The notes under the pieces are model-generated. The model worked only from the letters and a program-made list of their open reading frames with translations. It was not told the DNA's origin and made no database searches. From Psychrobacillus sp. NEAU-3TGS (GTDB taxonomy: Bacteria; Bacillota; Bacilli; Bacillales_A; Planococcaceae): a stretch of DNA of 64,000 bases. Shown one piece after another: positions 37,059 to 46,940 of the stretch. A program made the position numbers and the translations under genes. Position 1 is the stretch's first letter. The number at the start of each line of letters is the position of its first letter. The DNA is taken from contig NZ_JAPNOZ010000012.1 in NCBI RefSeq assembly GCF_029955155.1, positions 372,001 to 436,000 of the forward strand. Direction: 5' to 3'.

Positions 37059-37319
37059 TTACGTTCTATCTTCTGTTGACAGATTTATATATTCTTCTTT
37101 ATAGACATGCTCTAGTAAGTTCTTATCTTCCTCTGACAACGTGCTTATGCATATTCTGTCCAAAGCAAGTTTCAACTTTTTTTCTGGTGATAGCCTTGCT
37201 CTTGGATGTGTAAATTCATCTAACAGTTGGGCTTTTATTACTTCACGTATTTGTTCTTCGGATTGAAGTTCAGTAGTAAATTTACGATCCTTATATAAGG
37301 TACGGAATGCTTCAATCAT
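37059..37319 (-). CDS. Small protein coupled to the CobW-type GTPase
   Basis: An 86-residue, charged, mainly helical protein (MIEAFRTLYKDRKFTTELQ... ending STEDRT) with no recognised domain. It overlaps the GTPase gene by 8 bp, implying translational coupling, so it may be a partner or regulator of that metallochaperone. Its 3' end was copied in the CAP-gene duplication. No cysteine or histidine cluster that would bind metal is visible, apart from a single Cys. Confidence 0.65.
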   Translation of the reverse strand: MIEAFRTLYKDRKFTTELQSEEQIREVIKAQLLDEFTHPRARLSPEKKLKLALDRICISTLSEEDKNLLEHVYKEEYINLSTEDRT

Positions 37320-38217
37320 TTCGTACCTCTCCGATTATCCCTAATTTGTCCACTTGATCTCCTATAATTACAATTTCAGGAGACATTTTCATATATTCCG
37401 GAAGCCACTGTACCATACCATAAGCATATTGGAATAGAAATGGATTTTTATGTCCCTTTAATGGAACATATCCTTTCATCCGATAAATAGTAACCGGAAG
37501 CTTTCGAACCCAATCTTCAAACGCTTCTTGATCTACTGGTCCTTGAAATTTATGCAAGCGGGAAGAAAGAGAGAGTTGTTTTCCAATCGCTGCTTCTTTA
37601 ACCTCTTTTTCATGAAAGGTTGCTTCCATGTTTTTTAACAGCTTTATAGGAATTTTACTATTCGATGTTTGTATGATAGGTGCTTCATCATTTAACGCTT
37701 GTATTTGCATCGTAACGTTTAAAATTTCTGCGTCGGTAAGTAAATCTATTTTGTTTGCTACTATTAAATGTGCGTGTTTAATTTGCTCGAAAAAGAGCAT
37801 TCTTGTTTGCGGGGTCATTTTGTCTCGGTCTAACCATCTTTTGCAATCTGCAACCGTAATAATCCCTTTCATGTTAAGTCTACTTGCAAACAAAGGAGAA
37901 AGAACTGCATCCATCGCTTCAACAGGATGTGCAGCACCGGTTGTTTCAATCAATAACACATCAAACTCTTCACCTTCTAGAAGCATTTGGAGCTGTGCCT
38001 CCATCTTCTCTGAGCCTGTACAGCAAATACATCCTTCTAACATTTCTTTTAGTGGAACCCCATCATCAACAGCTCTGCTGTCAAAAGCAAGCTTTCCTAG
38101 TTCGTTCATGATGACGGCAGGTTTTAGACCTTCTGTTTTAAATTGCTCGATTAAGTGAGATAGAAGGGAAGTTTTCCCGCTTCCTAGAAAACCACTTAAT
38201 AAATAGACATCTTTCAT
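37312..38217 (-). CDS. CobW/YjiA family GTPase (G3E metallochaperone)
   Basis: A 301-residue P-loop GTPase. The P-loop is GFLGSGKT (9-16), the metal-binding CxCC motif is in EGCICCTGSE, the switch region has IETTGAAHP, and the base-recognition motif NKID is in VANKIDLL. The C-terminal CobW domain follows with YVPLKGHKNPFLFQYAYG. G3E GTPases deliver metals such as Zn or Co to target proteins. The ATG at 38217 has AAAGGAG eight bases upstream; an earlier in-frame start lacks this. It is preceded by the ctp terminator, so has its own promoter or read-through. Confidence 0.88.
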   Translation of the reverse strand: MKDVYLLSGFLGSGKTSLLSHLIEQFKTEGLKPAVIMNELGKLAFDSRAVDDGVPLKEMLEGCICCTGSEKMEAQLQMLLEGEEFDVLLIETTGAAHPVEAMDAVLSPLFASRLNMKGIITVADCKRWLDRDKMTPQTRMLFFEQIKHAHLIVANKIDLLTDAEILNVTMQIQALNDEAPIIQTSNSKIPIKLLKNMEATFHEKEVKEAAIGKQLSLSSRLHKFQGPVDQEAFEDWVRKLPVTIYRMKGYVPLKGHKNPFLFQYAYGMVQWLPEYMKMSPEIVIIGDQVDKLGIIGEVRND

Positions 38218-38242
38218 CTCTTTTGCTCCTTTATACGTGTTG

Positions 38243-38272
38243 AAAAAGCTGACCAAAATGGCCAGCTTTTTT
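38243..38272 (-). terminator. Terminator of the ctp gene
   Basis: AAAAAGCTG and CAGCTTTTTT with inner CCA/TGG pairs; it lies at the end of the S41 protease gene. Confidence 0.78.
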
Positions 38273-39770
38273 ACTTGTTTAATAGCTCTGTAACTACTTC
38301 TTTTGCTTTTAACAATTGTGGATCGTCCTTGACGATTTTTTCACGAATTTTATCCATTAAAACATAAGTTGAATCGCCAACCAGTTTACCAGTGACTTCA
38401 AGCTTGTTGTCTGCTTGAAACTTTTTCACTGCTTCGGTCATTTCGGCATCAAAATTACCATCTATTTTTCCTACTTTATAGCCAATAGCTTGAAGCATTT
38501 CTTTCGCGTTTTGAACAGCTTCGGAAGACTGGTCTTCTTCTAGTGTTGTAGACGGATCGATAGGCGATAACATGGCATAGCTTGGATATTGCACCTCATA
38601 ATCTGGCACAATTCCTTTATCATGAATCCAATTACCTTTAGGAGTCAACCATTTTGCAGTAGTAATTTTAATATTCGACCCATCTGGTAAATCATTTACA
38701 GTTTGAACTGTACCTTTACCAAATGAGGTTAAGCCTACTAAAGGAACATTCGCTGATTCACTAAGTGCACCTGCTAAAATTTCCGATGCTGAAGCACTTC
38801 CCTCATCGATAATAACACTTACTGGAACGTCTACTCGCATGCCTGGAGTGGCTGGCGTAACCATCTTATCTCCTTTGTCCTCAATTTGAAGAATTGGTTT
38901 TCCATCTTCCACAAACAGGTTGGAAATATCGATTGCAGTGTCTAGACGTCCACCTGGGTTTTGTCTAACGTCTAGTACTAACGCTTTCATACCTTCTTTT
39001 TTCATTTCATCAATGGCAGTAAGCAGCTCATCATACGTATTGGTAGAAAAGCTTGAAATAATTATATGTGCAACTTGATCATCTATCATTTCTGCGTAAA
39101 CTGTCTCAATAGGAATTTCATCCCGCACAATTTTGACATCCATCGTGGCATTTTCCCCACGTTTAATGGATAGTGTTACTTCTGTTCCTTTATTCCCTCG
39201 AATTAATAAAACAGCTTCAGAGGCACTATATCCTTGAATATCTTTCCCATCTACTGCCATAATCTTATCATTCGGTAAAACACCTGCTTTTTCAGCAGGA
39301 GAATTCTTAATCGGAGATACTACCGTAATAATCCCATCACGCTCTTGTATTTCAGCTCCGATTCCTTGGAAGCTAGAAGAAATACTTTCATTAAACTGGG
39401 AAGCTTCATTTTCATTCATATAATCGGAATAAGGATCTTCTAATGCATCAATCATTCCGTTTATTGCACCGTTAATAATTGCTTCTTCATCTATATCCTT
39501 ATAGTATTCTGCTTCTAGTTTGTCATAAGCCATATACAACTTAGAGAACTCCGAGCGTTCTGAAGGTGGTATTATACGATCCACCACTTGTTCTTTCCCC
39601 CAGGTCAAGTAAAGCATGGTAAGTGCAACAGTTACGATAACTAGGGATAAAATGGTTAACAGAAAAACAAATGGTTTCATCTTAATGTAACTCGATGGTT
39701 TTGTTTCTTCTATACGTTTTGGTTCTTCGTTGTTTTGCTGTTGTTCATCCAAATTTTTCACCCTTTTCAT
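38271..39770 (-). CDS. ctpA: S41 carboxy-terminal processing protease (CtpA/CtpB-like)
   Basis: A 499-residue membrane-anchored protease. A hydrophilic N-terminus leads to one transmembrane helix (about 32-55), then a PDZ domain (about 125-215, QGIGAEIQERDGIITVV...GYSASEAVLLIRG), the S41 protease domain with catalytic Ser in DEGSASASEIL and Lys in FGKGTVQ, and a C-terminal peptidoglycan-binding domain (about 405-470). It cleaves proteins near their C-termini outside the membrane. Gene order with deoD resembles B. subtilis. CtpA versus CtpB cannot be settled by eye. Confidence 0.9.
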   Translation of the reverse strand: MKRVKNLDEQQQNNEEPKRIEETKPSSYIKMKPFVFLLTILSLVIVTVALTMLYLTWGKEQVVDRIIPPSERSEFSKLYMAYDKLEAEYYKDIDEEAIINGAINGMIDALEDPYSDYMNENEASQFNESISSSFQGIGAEIQERDGIITVVSPIKNSPAEKAGVLPNDKIMAVDGKDIQGYSASEAVLLIRGNKGTEVTLSIKRGENATMDVKIVRDEIPIETVYAEMIDDQVAHIIISSFSTNTYDELLTAIDEMKKEGMKALVLDVRQNPGGRLDTAIDISNLFVEDGKPILQIEDKGDKMVTPATPGMRVDVPVSVIIDEGSASASEILAGALSESANVPLVGLTSFGKGTVQTVNDLPDGSNIKITTAKWLTPKGNWIHDKGIVPDYEVQYPSYAMLSPIDPSTTLEEDQSSEAVQNAKEMLQAIGYKVGKIDGNFDAEMTEAVKKFQADNKLEVTGKLVGDSTYVLMDKIREKIVKDDPQLLKAKEVVTELLNK

Positions 39771-39796
39771 AAAAAACTGATTATCTTTTTAAAAAA

Positions 39797-39818
39797 AGAC
39801 TGCCATGATTGACAGTCT
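39797..39818 (-). terminator. Terminator of deoD
   Basis: AGACTG...CAGTCT hairpin with an ATG-rich loop, followed on the minus strand by a T7 run. Confidence 0.75.
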
Positions 39819-39834
39819 ATTCTCACTTTTTCTA

Positions 39835-40539
39835 TTAATCCTGGATGGCTGCTTCTAATGCAACAACGACCATGTCATTGAATGTTGTTTGACGCTCTTC
39901 GGAAGAAGTTGCTTCCCCAGTAATAATATGATCGCTCACCGTTAAAACAGAAAGGGCTTTGCGTCCAAATTTAGCTGCTAATGTATATAGCGCTGCACTT
40001 TCCATTTCAACTGCAAGCACTCCATAATCCGCCCATTTTTCATTTTGCGCGTTTTCGTTATAAAATAGGTCTGCTGTGAACACATTACCTACTTTTAAGT
40101 TTAAGCCTGCATCTTTACCTGCATTATATGCTTTGTACAATAAGTCAAAATCTGCAGTTGGAGCGTAGCTTACGTCATTTAACAATACTTTGTTCAAAGT
40201 AGAATCTGTTGAAGCACTTTGTGCAAGAATTACATCACGTACTTTCACATCTTTTTGAATAGCGCCACATGTACCTACACGGATTAGTTTTTGTACATCA
40301 TAGTCATTCATCAACTCATGAACATAAATAGAAATAGAAGGAACTCCCATTCCTGTACCTTGAACTGAAATTCGTTTTCCTTTATATGTACCAGTATATC
40401 CGAACATATTACGAACCTCGTTATACTGAACTACATCCTCCAAAAATGTTTCCGCGATATATTTCGCGCGAAGCGGATCCCCTGGTAGTAAAATTGTATC
40501 CGCAATCTCACCTTTTTTTGCACTAATATGAATACTCAT
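39835..40539 (-). CDS. deoD: Purine nucleoside phosphorylase DeoD type
   Basis: A 234-residue hexameric-type PNP. It starts [30 protein letters not shown]-like with the phosphate-binding GDPLRA, then [37 protein letters not shown]-type (here IRVGTCGAI), and the base/ribose site [12 protein letters not shown] with SDHI near the end. It cleaves purine (deoxy)nucleosides with phosphate for salvage. Length and motifs are normal. It is monocistronic, with a terminator at 39797, between yozE and ctpA. Confidence 0.97.
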   Translation of the reverse strand: MSIHISAKKGEIADTILLPGDPLRAKYIAETFLEDVVQYNEVRNMFGYTGTYKGKRISVQGTGMGVPSISIYVHELMNDYDVQKLIRVGTCGAIQKDVKVRDVILAQSASTDSTLNKVLLNDVSYAPTADFDLLYKAYNAGKDAGLNLKVGNVFTADLFYNENAQNEKWADYGVLAVEMESAALYTLAAKFGRKALSVLTVSDHIITGEATSSEERQTTFNDMVVVALEAAIQD

Positions 40540-40611
40540 TTAAATAACCTCATTTCTATATATGCATCGGCTTAATAATACCGTTTTTTTAGCATAATTG
40601 CAACGAACAAG

Positions 40612-40833
40612 CTACTTATTCCCTTCTATATAATACTCCCAAAGCTCATCAAACATGCTTGCCGTTAAATCTGGGTGAGCTAATTCTTCAATGTACTCTG
40701 ATAGAGCCTGAAAAGAAGTTTCTGCTTTTGGAAAATCATGTTGCTGGAACATACTTTCTGCAAAGCGAGATTTATTATCCTCCTTATGGCCCCCACGATA
40801 TTTTAATGCAAATATATAAAAAGACTTGTTCAA
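40612..40833 (-). CDS. yozE: YozE family protein (UPF0346)
   Basis: A 73-residue protein with the YozE SAM-like helical fold signature: SFYIFALKYRGG, FAESMFQQHDFPK, LSEYIEELAHPDLTASMFDELWEYY. Found throughout Bacillales, often close to deoD and yod genes; function unknown. It is separated from deoD by about 70 bp and is in the same direction. AGGAGG ribosome site is present. Confidence 0.85.
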   Translation of the reverse strand: MNKSFYIFALKYRGGHKEDNKSRFAESMFQQHDFPKAETSFQALSEYIEELAHPDLTASMFDELWEYYIEGNK

Positions 40834-40954
40834 CTTAATCTTCCTCCTTTAGTCCTAAGGACATAGAATATTCATAAAAATGTAGATAATATATCATAAA
40901 ACAAGTAAACTAAAAAGTAGGACTATGTAACACATCAAGAAGGGGTTGGTTTCA

Positions 40955-42814
40955 TTGGCAAAGGGTGTTAAACAAAAGAAAGCCTCGATACAATGGCTTA
41001 AACAAAAAAGAAGGAAAAAGAACAACCAAATAACAAACAAGGATAATGCTTTGTCCCTCTTTAAGAAAGGTAAAAGGAATACTAAAGGACCTAAAACAAA
41101 AACTAATTCAAATATCTTTCAGTCCATCCGTGGACGGGTCTTATTAATATTTTCAGTATTAATCATTATTTTAGTTTCCATGCTAGTTTTAACTTCTACT
41201 AAAATGTCTTCCTCACAAAAAGCATTTGAAGTTTTTACAAACGTAGATATGAAAGAACAAATGATGGTCAATAAAATCGCAACAGAAATAGCTCAGCTTG
41301 CAAATGCAGAGCAAAGTTATGTCATTACAGGTAAAACAAATTATAAGACAACTTACAGACAAAATAAAGATGCGATTGTTACACACTTAAAAGAATTGCA
41401 TCAAACTTATAAAAACCGACCGGAGGAACTACAAAAAATACAATCTATCGACCAATTTTTTATGACTTATTTACAATATTCGGAAAGAGTAATCGAATTA
41501 AGAGATTCACAAGGTATGGAAGCAGCGCAAAAAATCATCAACGCTGGTAATGGTAAAACAGCAATGAGTTATGTAGATGTACATATTGCCGCGATGAACG
41601 AATTACTAGCTAAAAATAATGCGGAACAAATTGCTCTATTAAAGAAAGAAAATAATAACGCACTTTATTTATTTGTTGCTTTAACTGTGTTTTCTGTTCT
41701 ATTAACCCTATCATTTGGAATTTATCTTTTCTATTCGATTAAAAGAAGCACATACTCAATTAATCGTTCCATTTTGGAAATAGCACAAGCTGGTGGAGAT
41801 TTAACGAGACGGGTAAAGATACGCACGAAAGATGAATTTTCAGAAATTGCAGAAAGCACTAATACTTTAATAGGGTCCATTGCAGATTTAGTCAAACGAG
41901 TTAGTATGCTTACAGAGAACGTGTCTGCAAGTGGACAAGAGTTAATGGCTTCATCTGATGAAACAGCTGTAACGATTCAATCTATCGCGGATACGACAAA
42001 TGAAATTGCAAGAGGTAGTGAACATACGATGCGCAGTATGACTGTTGCTATTCAAAAAATGAATTCTTTGGAAGAAGCGACAAGATACTTGAACAGTGAT
42101 GCCCAATCGGTAAAAGAAGCTACAGATCAAATGATTGAGGCTGCACAAAAAGGTAGTAAATCTGTTCAGCACTCCTCTCAAGTAATGATGAATATTGAAG
42201 AAACAATGGCCAATACTTCTCAAACAGTAGAGGCTCTTGGGACTAAATCGTATGAAATTACGTCCATCATTAAAACAATCACAGCAATTGCTGAACAAAC
42301 AAATCTACTCGCATTAAATGCCGCGATTGAAGCTGCTCGAGCAGGAGAACATGGTAGAGGATTTGCAGTAGTAGCAGATGAAGTACGAAAACTGGCAGAA
42401 CAATCTCGAAACGCCGCAAAAGAAGTTACAGGAATTGTCACATCCATTCAAAACGAAGTGATATCGATTGTAAAGCAAAATCATGAAGGAGTAGAAAACG
42501 TTATTAAAGGCGTAGAAGTGGCAAATGAAACAAACGCTTCTTTAGGACAAATTATGAAACAAACAAATGATACGATTGCAATTATCGATAAAATGGTGAA
42601 CCAAATTGGAGATACGCTTAACTTTAGCCAAGAGGTTGCAGCCTCTTTTGTAGAGGTCACTCAAATTGCTGAGAATACAGCATCTAATACCGAAACTTCG
42701 GCGGCAGCAGCAGAGCAAGGCTCCGCTGCGATGGAAGAAATCAATGCATCCGCTATTGAACTCTCGCATCAAGCTGATGAGCTAAGAAAAGTTGTTAATG
42801 AGTTTAAGCTATAA
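40955..42814 (+). CDS. Methyl-accepting chemotaxis protein
   Basis: A 619-residue chemoreceptor. It has an unusually long basic cytoplasmic N-terminus (about 50 residues, rich in Lys/Asn), TM1 about 57-80, an all-helical 4-helix-bundle or CHASE3-like sensor of about 150 residues, TM2 about 232-255, HAMP, then the signalling coiled coil with the conserved tip [38 protein letters not shown]. It should signal to CheW/CheA. The TTG at 40955 is nine bases after AAGGGG; a TTG three codons earlier abuts that site. Ligand unknown; no chemotaxis genes nearby. Confidence 0.93.
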   Translation: MAKGVKQKKASIQWLKQKRRKKNNQITNKDNALSLFKKGKRNTKGPKTKTNSNIFQSIRGRVLLIFSVLIIILVSMLVLTSTKMSSSQKAFEVFTNVDMKEQMMVNKIATEIAQLANAEQSYVITGKTNYKTTYRQNKDAIVTHLKELHQTYKNRPEELQKIQSIDQFFMTYLQYSERVIELRDSQGMEAAQKIINAGNGKTAMSYVDVHIAAMNELLAKNNAEQIALLKKENNNALYLFVALTVFSVLLTLSFGIYLFYSIKRSTYSINRSILEIAQAGGDLTRRVKIRTKDEFSEIAESTNTLIGSIADLVKRVSMLTENVSASGQELMASSDETAVTIQSIADTTNEIARGSEHTMRSMTVAIQKMNSLEEATRYLNSDAQSVKEATDQMIEAAQKGSKSVQHSSQVMMNIEETMANTSQTVEALGTKSYEITSIIKTITAIAEQTNLLALNAAIEAARAGEHGRGFAVVADEVRKLAEQSRNAAKEVTGIVTSIQNEVISIVKQNHEGVENVIKGVEVANETNASLGQIMKQTNDTIAIIDKMVNQIGDTLNFSQEVAASFVEVTQIAENTASNTETSAAAAEQGSAAMEEINASAIELSHQADELRKVVNEFKL

Positions 42815-42872
42815 ATAATAGAGATACTCCCTTGAGTTCTTCTTTCACTCGGAAAGTATCAAGATTATATGA

Positions 42873-42908
42873 AAGAGCCTTCTAACGTAAAAGAAGGCTC
42901 TTGTTTTT
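42873..42908 (+). terminator. Terminator of the chemoreceptor gene
   Basis: AAGAGCCTTCT (42873-42883) pairs with AGAAGGCTCTT (42892-42902) followed by GTTTTT. Confidence 0.85.
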
Positions 42909-42912
42909 ATTA

Positions 42913-43467
42913 TTAATTTAATTGACTATTAGCAATATGTTTAATTTCTTGAATAACCAACTGCACATCATTTTCATGGTTAATCGTTAACAAGTGATCT
43001 GCTTCTCCTTTGATTGGAACCTTGACATCCTCACTTTGCTGCCGACGGAGGACTTCGTCAAAAGTTAATGCAGTTCTTAATACCGATGTGTCACGCTGGC
43101 TATTTCTAACTCGTTCTTTAAGTATATTATCTGAGATATTGAAATTTACGATGATGCTTGTAAACTTTTTGGCATGAAATAGTTCAAGTAATTGTATTCT
43201 TCCTTTTTGATTGCGATTTGAATTACTTAAAATGAGATGACAATCGGTCTCATTAATTGCATAGTTCACAATGGTTTGCGTAATAGAATGTTTAATCACG
43301 TTAGGTCCATTTTCAGGTAATAATTTTTCATAATAAGTGTGAAGAAATTCAGCGTGATTATCTTGATCGATGACCACTGAGTTCAGCATCTCTTTTTCTA
43401 AGGCCTTAGCAAATGTAGTTTTACCACTATGGGTTTTACCTACTGTTAATATAACTAACCTATTCAC
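42913..43467 (-). CDS. P-loop kinase-like ATP-binding protein
   Basis: A 184-residue soluble protein. The P-loop is GKTHSGKTTF (residues 10-19); then VIDQDNHAEFL, a middle LILSNSNRNQKGRIQLLELF and a lid-like RVRNSQRDTSVLRTALTFDEVLRRQ segment with basic residues. The pattern resembles small nucleotide/zeta-toxin-like kinases and other AAA_33-type proteins; substrate unknown. It is a lone gene between the chemoreceptor and msrB, with convergent and upstream hairpins on both sides. Confidence 0.75.
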   Translation of the reverse strand: MNRLVILTVGKTHSGKTTFAKALEKEMLNSVVIDQDNHAEFLHTYYEKLLPENGPNVIKHSITQTIVNYAINETDCHLILSNSNRNQKGRIQLLELFHAKKFTSIIVNFNISDNILKERVRNSQRDTSVLRTALTFDEVLRRQQSEDVKVPIKGEADHLLTINHENDVQLVIQEIKHIANSQLN

Positions 43468-43542
43468 CTATGCAACTCCCCCTGCTTTATGTATGCTTAA
43501 CTTTACTATTTATCCATTTCATTTTGATTTTTTACCTATAAA

Positions 43543-43575
43543 AAAGTACAAAAAAGCAATGCTTTTTTGTACTTT
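43543..43575 (-). terminator. Terminator of msrAB
   Basis: AAAGTACAAAAAAGC and GCTTTTTTGTACTTT form a perfect 15-bp stem with a 3-base loop; T-rich on the minus strand, 34 bp after msrB. Confidence 0.8.
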
Positions 43576-43609
43576 CCTAGCAAGTTATTTTAGGAATAGC
43601 TTAATTTCC

Positions 43610-44020
43610 TTAAAATAACTTCAAGTATTCTTCATAACCTTCTTCAACTAGTTTATCTTTTGGAACGAAACGCATCGAAGCTGAGTTTATGCAGTAACGA
43701 AGTCCGGTTTCTTCTTTCGGTCCATCTGGGAAAACATGTCCTAAATGAGAATTGGCCGTTTTACTTCTTACCTCTACTCGTCTCATTCCATGACTGTCAT
43801 CGAACTTTTCGACTACTTCCTGCTCTTCAATCGGTCTAGTAAAGCTTGGCCAACCGCAGCCTGCATCGTATTTATCTTTTGAATGGAATAATGGTTTACC
43901 TGAGACAATATCTACATAGATTCCTTCTTCAAAATGCTTGTCATACTCATTTTGAAATGGAGGTTCTGTTCCATTTTGTTGTGTTACATAATATTGCATA
44001 TCTGTTAGTTTTTCTTTCAT
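43610..44020 (-). CDS. msrB: Peptide-methionine (R)-S-oxide reductase MsrB
   Basis: A 136-residue enzyme reducing R-methionine sulfoxide. Landmarks are [43 protein letters not shown] and the catalytic-Cys block [11 protein letters not shown]. The two CxxC zinc-binding pairs of some MsrB proteins are absent, as in the zinc-free group. Its ATG overlaps the msrA stop by 4 bp, so MsrA and MsrB are made together and cover both sulfoxide isomers. Confidence 0.96.
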   Translation of the reverse strand: MKEKLTDMQYYVTQQNGTEPPFQNEYDKHFEEGIYVDIVSGKPLFHSKDKYDAGCGWPSFTRPIEEQEVVEKFDDSHGMRRVEVRSKTANSHLGHVFPDGPKEETGLRYCINSASMRFVPKDKLVEEGYEEYLKLF

Positions 44021-44541
44021 TTGAATACCTCCCGCATTTTCTCTACAAACGCCGCTCTTCCAGAACCGACAAAGTATCGATTATAGTGTGCTGGATTTTT
44101 CTTATAGTAGTCTTGATGGTAGTCTTCTGCTGCATAAAATGTAGTAGCAGGTAAAATTTTCGTAGCAATTGGCACGGAGAATTTACCGGATGCATTTAGT
44201 GCAGCTTTTGTGTTTTCCGCTTTTTCTCGTTGTTCTTCAGAATGATAGAAAACGGCCGTTTGATAGGATGAACCGCGATCAAAAAATTGACCGTTGTCAT
44301 CTGTCGGATCGATATTCATCCAAAAGATATCTAATAACTGATCATAAGAAAACTTTTCTGGATCGAATGTAATTTGGACCGCTTCATAATGTCCCGTAGC
44401 ATTCGAGCACACCTGCTCATAGGTTGGATTCTCTACATGACCGCCTGTATAGCCCGATTCTACTTTTTCTATGCCCTCATATGAGTCAAAAGGCTTGACC
44501 ATACACCAAAAACAGCCTCCTGCAAAAGTAGCTTTTTCCAT
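44017..44541 (-). CDS. msrA: Peptide-methionine (S)-S-oxide reductase MsrA, copy 2
   Basis: A 174-residue MsrA with the catalytic GGCFWC at residues 7-12, [38 protein letters not shown] and [15 protein letters not shown]. It is the operon copy, overlapping msrB by 4 bp and located downstream of ypmS in the order found in other Bacillales, so it is probably the ancestral locus; the stand-alone copy at 2900 is the extra one. The two proteins share the opening residues [20 protein letters not shown] but differ elsewhere. Confidence 0.96.
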   Translation of the reverse strand: MEKATFAGGCFWCMVKPFDSYEGIEKVESGYTGGHVENPTYEQVCSNATGHYEAVQITFDPEKFSYDQLLDIFWMNIDPTDDNGQFFDRGSSYQTAVFYHSEEQREKAENTKAALNASGKFSVPIATKILPATTFYAAEDYHQDYYKKNPAHYNRYFVGSGRAAFVEKMREVFK

Positions 44542-44552
44542 TGTTTAGCACC

Positions 44553-45125
44553 TCATTTCGATGGTATGACTATTTCTAATGTTATTATATCTTCCTCTAA
44601 ATTCAACTCTTTTGCTCGCACGTGAACACCAGAGGACATCGGAATATTCGCTAGCTGAATATGTACTTCCTTTTCTGTAGGCATGACTACAATCCATTCG
44701 GGCAGGTCAATCGAATCGCGCATCAATTTTAACACAGCTTCTGGCTGCAGTTTCGCTTGACCTACCTCTAAGGAAGTTTGCTCTAGCCTAATATTCCCTC
44801 CCTCTTCTACGTACGGCTCAAAAAACATTTTAATAGGAAAATTGAGTGAGAAGATAGTTAACTCAGAAGATAACACTATTTGATCATCGACCGTTAGTTG
44901 TATAGGTAGTGGCTTGCCTTTCATCGCTTTTTTTAAATAAGTATTAGCGATGCCTTCAAAATCTTCTTTTGTTGCATGAACCGTTAAAACATTACCCCCC
45001 GGGGCAGCTTTCGGCTCTTCTATTGGCATAGTTTCCGCTGGAGATGTTACCCAATATAGAAAAGTTCCTATACTTCCTAAAATAACAAGCAGCAACAAAA
45101 AGAATGCGATCTTCCATTTATTCAT
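44553..45125 (-). CDS. ypmS: YpmS family membrane-anchored protein (DUF2140)
   Basis: A 190-residue protein with one N-terminal transmembrane helix (about 6-28), a Pro-rich tether, and an extracytoplasmic domain with LTVHATKEDFEGIANTYLKKAMKGKPLPIQLTVDDQIVL-type opening and PIKMFFEPYVEEGGNIRL, characteristic of YpmS. Role unknown, probably at the membrane face. It is cotranscribed with ypmR (12 bp upstream) and msrAB. Confidence 0.85.
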   Translation of the reverse strand: MNKWKIAFFLLLLVILGSIGTFLYWVTSPAETMPIEEPKAAPGGNVLTVHATKEDFEGIANTYLKKAMKGKPLPIQLTVDDQIVLSSELTIFSLNFPIKMFFEPYVEEGGNIRLEQTSLEVGQAKLQPEAVLKLMRDSIDLPEWIVVMPTEKEVHIQLANIPMSSGVHVRAKELNLEEDIITLEIVIPSK

Positions 45126-45137
45126 TTAAACAACTCC

Positions 45138-45944
45138 TCAAAACAACATTTCCCTATTTCGCTCGTCAATTAAACCACATTCTTCTAAAGAATTGACTAA
45201 AGCTTCTTCAATGAGTTCGTATCCTCTACTATTTGGATGAAAAAAGTCCGTATGATACACTAGATTCGCATTCGTCACAAAAAGTTGATCGATTGGTACA
45301 AAACAAGCATTTACATCACTCTCTGCCATCGATTCAATGCTATTATTCCAATCTGCTAATATCTCATCCAATTCACTTTTCTCATCCGTTACTGCAGTAA
45401 TAGGATTGTAAAGACCAAGAAGAATAATAGGGGCGCTACTATTAATCTCTCGAATTTCCTCTAATATTTGATCGTAATTTTTTTCAAACTTCACTAATTC
45501 TTTATCAAAAGCTTCTACACGAAGATTAAATAAATCCTTCTTCACTACTTTCATCATATCATTACCACCGATGGTTAGCGTAATAATATTCGCTTTTCGA
45601 AGCTGATGATCGATTTCTCCGGCTTTTAGCATTTTTAATAATTGATCACTACGACGTCCTCTTTTCGCAGTATTGGTTAAAACAACCTCTTCTATTCCTT
45701 TATATTGTGAAATTTCTTTTTGCAGTCGACCAATATATCCTGCTCCTTGTAATTCGTCTCCCACACCTTGTGTAAGTGAATCTCCAAGTCCTACAAGCTC
45801 AATCGTTCTTGGAAAAAAAGAAAAAGGAATAACGTATTCTTCAAACAGCACCGCTTCCCTTTCGGAGAAGCTTACTTCCTTTAACTCACTTGGTGTACAA
45901 GCGGATAGCATAAGTATACATAAAAAACTAACAAGATATTTCAT
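45138..45944 (-). CDS. ypmR: SGNH/GDSL hydrolase lipoprotein (YpmR-like)
   Basis: A 268-residue lipoprotein, lipobox MLSAC (Cys16). SGNH blocks: block I ELVGLGDSLTQGVGDE (catalytic Ser), block II Gly in NTAKRGRRSDQLL, block III TIGGNDM (oxyanion Asn), and block V FFHPNSRGYELI (catalytic Asp/His region). It is an exported esterase or lipase-like hydrolase attached to the outer membrane face; natural substrate unknown. It pairs with ypmS as in B. subtilis. Confidence 0.92.
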   Translation of the reverse strand: MKYLVSFLCILMLSACTPSELKEVSFSEREAVLFEEYVIPFSFFPRTIELVGLGDSLTQGVGDELQGAGYIGRLQKEISQYKGIEEVVLTNTAKRGRRSDQLLKMLKAGEIDHQLRKANIITLTIGGNDMMKVVKKDLFNLRVEAFDKELVKFEKNYDQILEEIREINSSAPIILLGLYNPITAVTDEKSELDEILADWNNSIESMAESDVNACFVPIDQLFVTNANLVYHTDFFHPNSRGYELIEEALVNSLEECGLIDERNREMLF

Positions 45945-45970
45945 TCTAAACCCCTTTATTTATGATTAAA

Positions 45971-45995
45971 GGCAGGGAATCTTCTTTTCCCTGCC
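45971..45995 (-). terminator. Terminator of degV
   Basis: GGCAGGGAA (45971-45979) and TTCCCTGCC (45987-45995), followed by TTTAAT on the minus strand, 7 bp past the degV stop. Confidence 0.78.
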
Positions 45996-46001
45996 TGATC
46001 A

Positions 46002-46841
46002 CTATTCTGTCATATACATAAATCCAATAGCACCAGGACCTGTATGTGTACTAATTACAGGTGAGGTAAACGACATTTGAATCTGCTTAAAACCAGATTC
46101 CTCAATTAGGTTTTTTAATGGGGTAGCCATGGAAAATCCATTTGCATGGGAGATGCCGACCGCCTTTACAATTTTCCCTTTTGTGTCTTTCACAAATTCA
46201 TTAAACAAATAATTGACCACTTGTTTATGGCTTCGAACTTTCGCAACAGGTGTATATTCACCGTCTGTTAAACTCGCAATTGGTTTAATGGAAAGTAAAG
46301 ATCCGAGCATTGCTTTCCCTTTCCCGATGCGACCACCTTTAACCAAATTATCTAACGTATCTACTACGACAAATAATTTTGTTTTGACACGGGCTTCTTC
46401 CAACTTTTTTATAATATCTTCAACTGAATGATTATCTGCGGCCATTTTAGCTGCTTCCTCCACTTGAAAACCTAATGCAAACGAAATAAATTGAGAATCC
46501 ATTACCGTGACGTCAGATGTAGACATTTCAGCTGCTGCTTGAGCAGACTTCACCGTACCGCTCATAGCTCCTGTCATATGAATAGAAATAATTCGATCGC
46601 CACTGGCCCCCAGCTCATCATATAGCTCTTTAAAAACGCCTACTGGTGGCTGCGATGATTTAGGTAATTCATTGGAAGTGGCCATTTTTTCTAAAAACTC
46701 TTCTGGATGAATCGTAACGCCATCTATATATGAGTCTCCGTCTATATGAATGGAAAGTGGCACAATGTGAATATTATATTGTTTGATCAGCTCGTCTGTT
46801 AAATCAGCTGTTGAATCTGTTACGATATGTACTTTAGGCAC
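46002..46841 (-). CDS. degV: DegV family fatty-acid-binding protein
   Basis: A 279-residue two-domain (EDD) protein. It opens VHIVTDSTADLTDELIKQYNI, with IISIHMTGAMSGTVKSAQAAAE, VMDSQFISFALGFQVEEAAKMA, LVKGGRIGKGKAMLGSLLSIKPI and the end THTGPGAIGFMYM, matching the lipid-binding fold that supplies fatty acids to fatty-acid kinase FakA. No fakA gene is nearby. It is monocistronic with a terminator at 45971. Confidence 0.92.
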   Translation of the reverse strand: MPKVHIVTDSTADLTDELIKQYNIHIVPLSIHIDGDSYIDGVTIHPEEFLEKMATSNELPKSSQPPVGVFKELYDELGASGDRIISIHMTGAMSGTVKSAQAAAEMSTSDVTVMDSQFISFALGFQVEEAAKMAADNHSVEDIIKKLEEARVKTKLFVVVDTLDNLVKGGRIGKGKAMLGSLLSIKPIASLTDGEYTPVAKVRSHKQVVNYLFNEFVKDTKGKIVKAVGISHANGFSMATPLKNLIEESGFKQIQMSFTSPVISTHTGPGAIGFMYMTE

Positions 46842-46940
46842 TCTATCTCTTCCTTCCTCTATACGTATTATTATAAGAAGAAGTACTGCCCCTTGTAAAC
46901 TTATTTAATAGCGATATACTTCACTATATGAATAAAAGAA

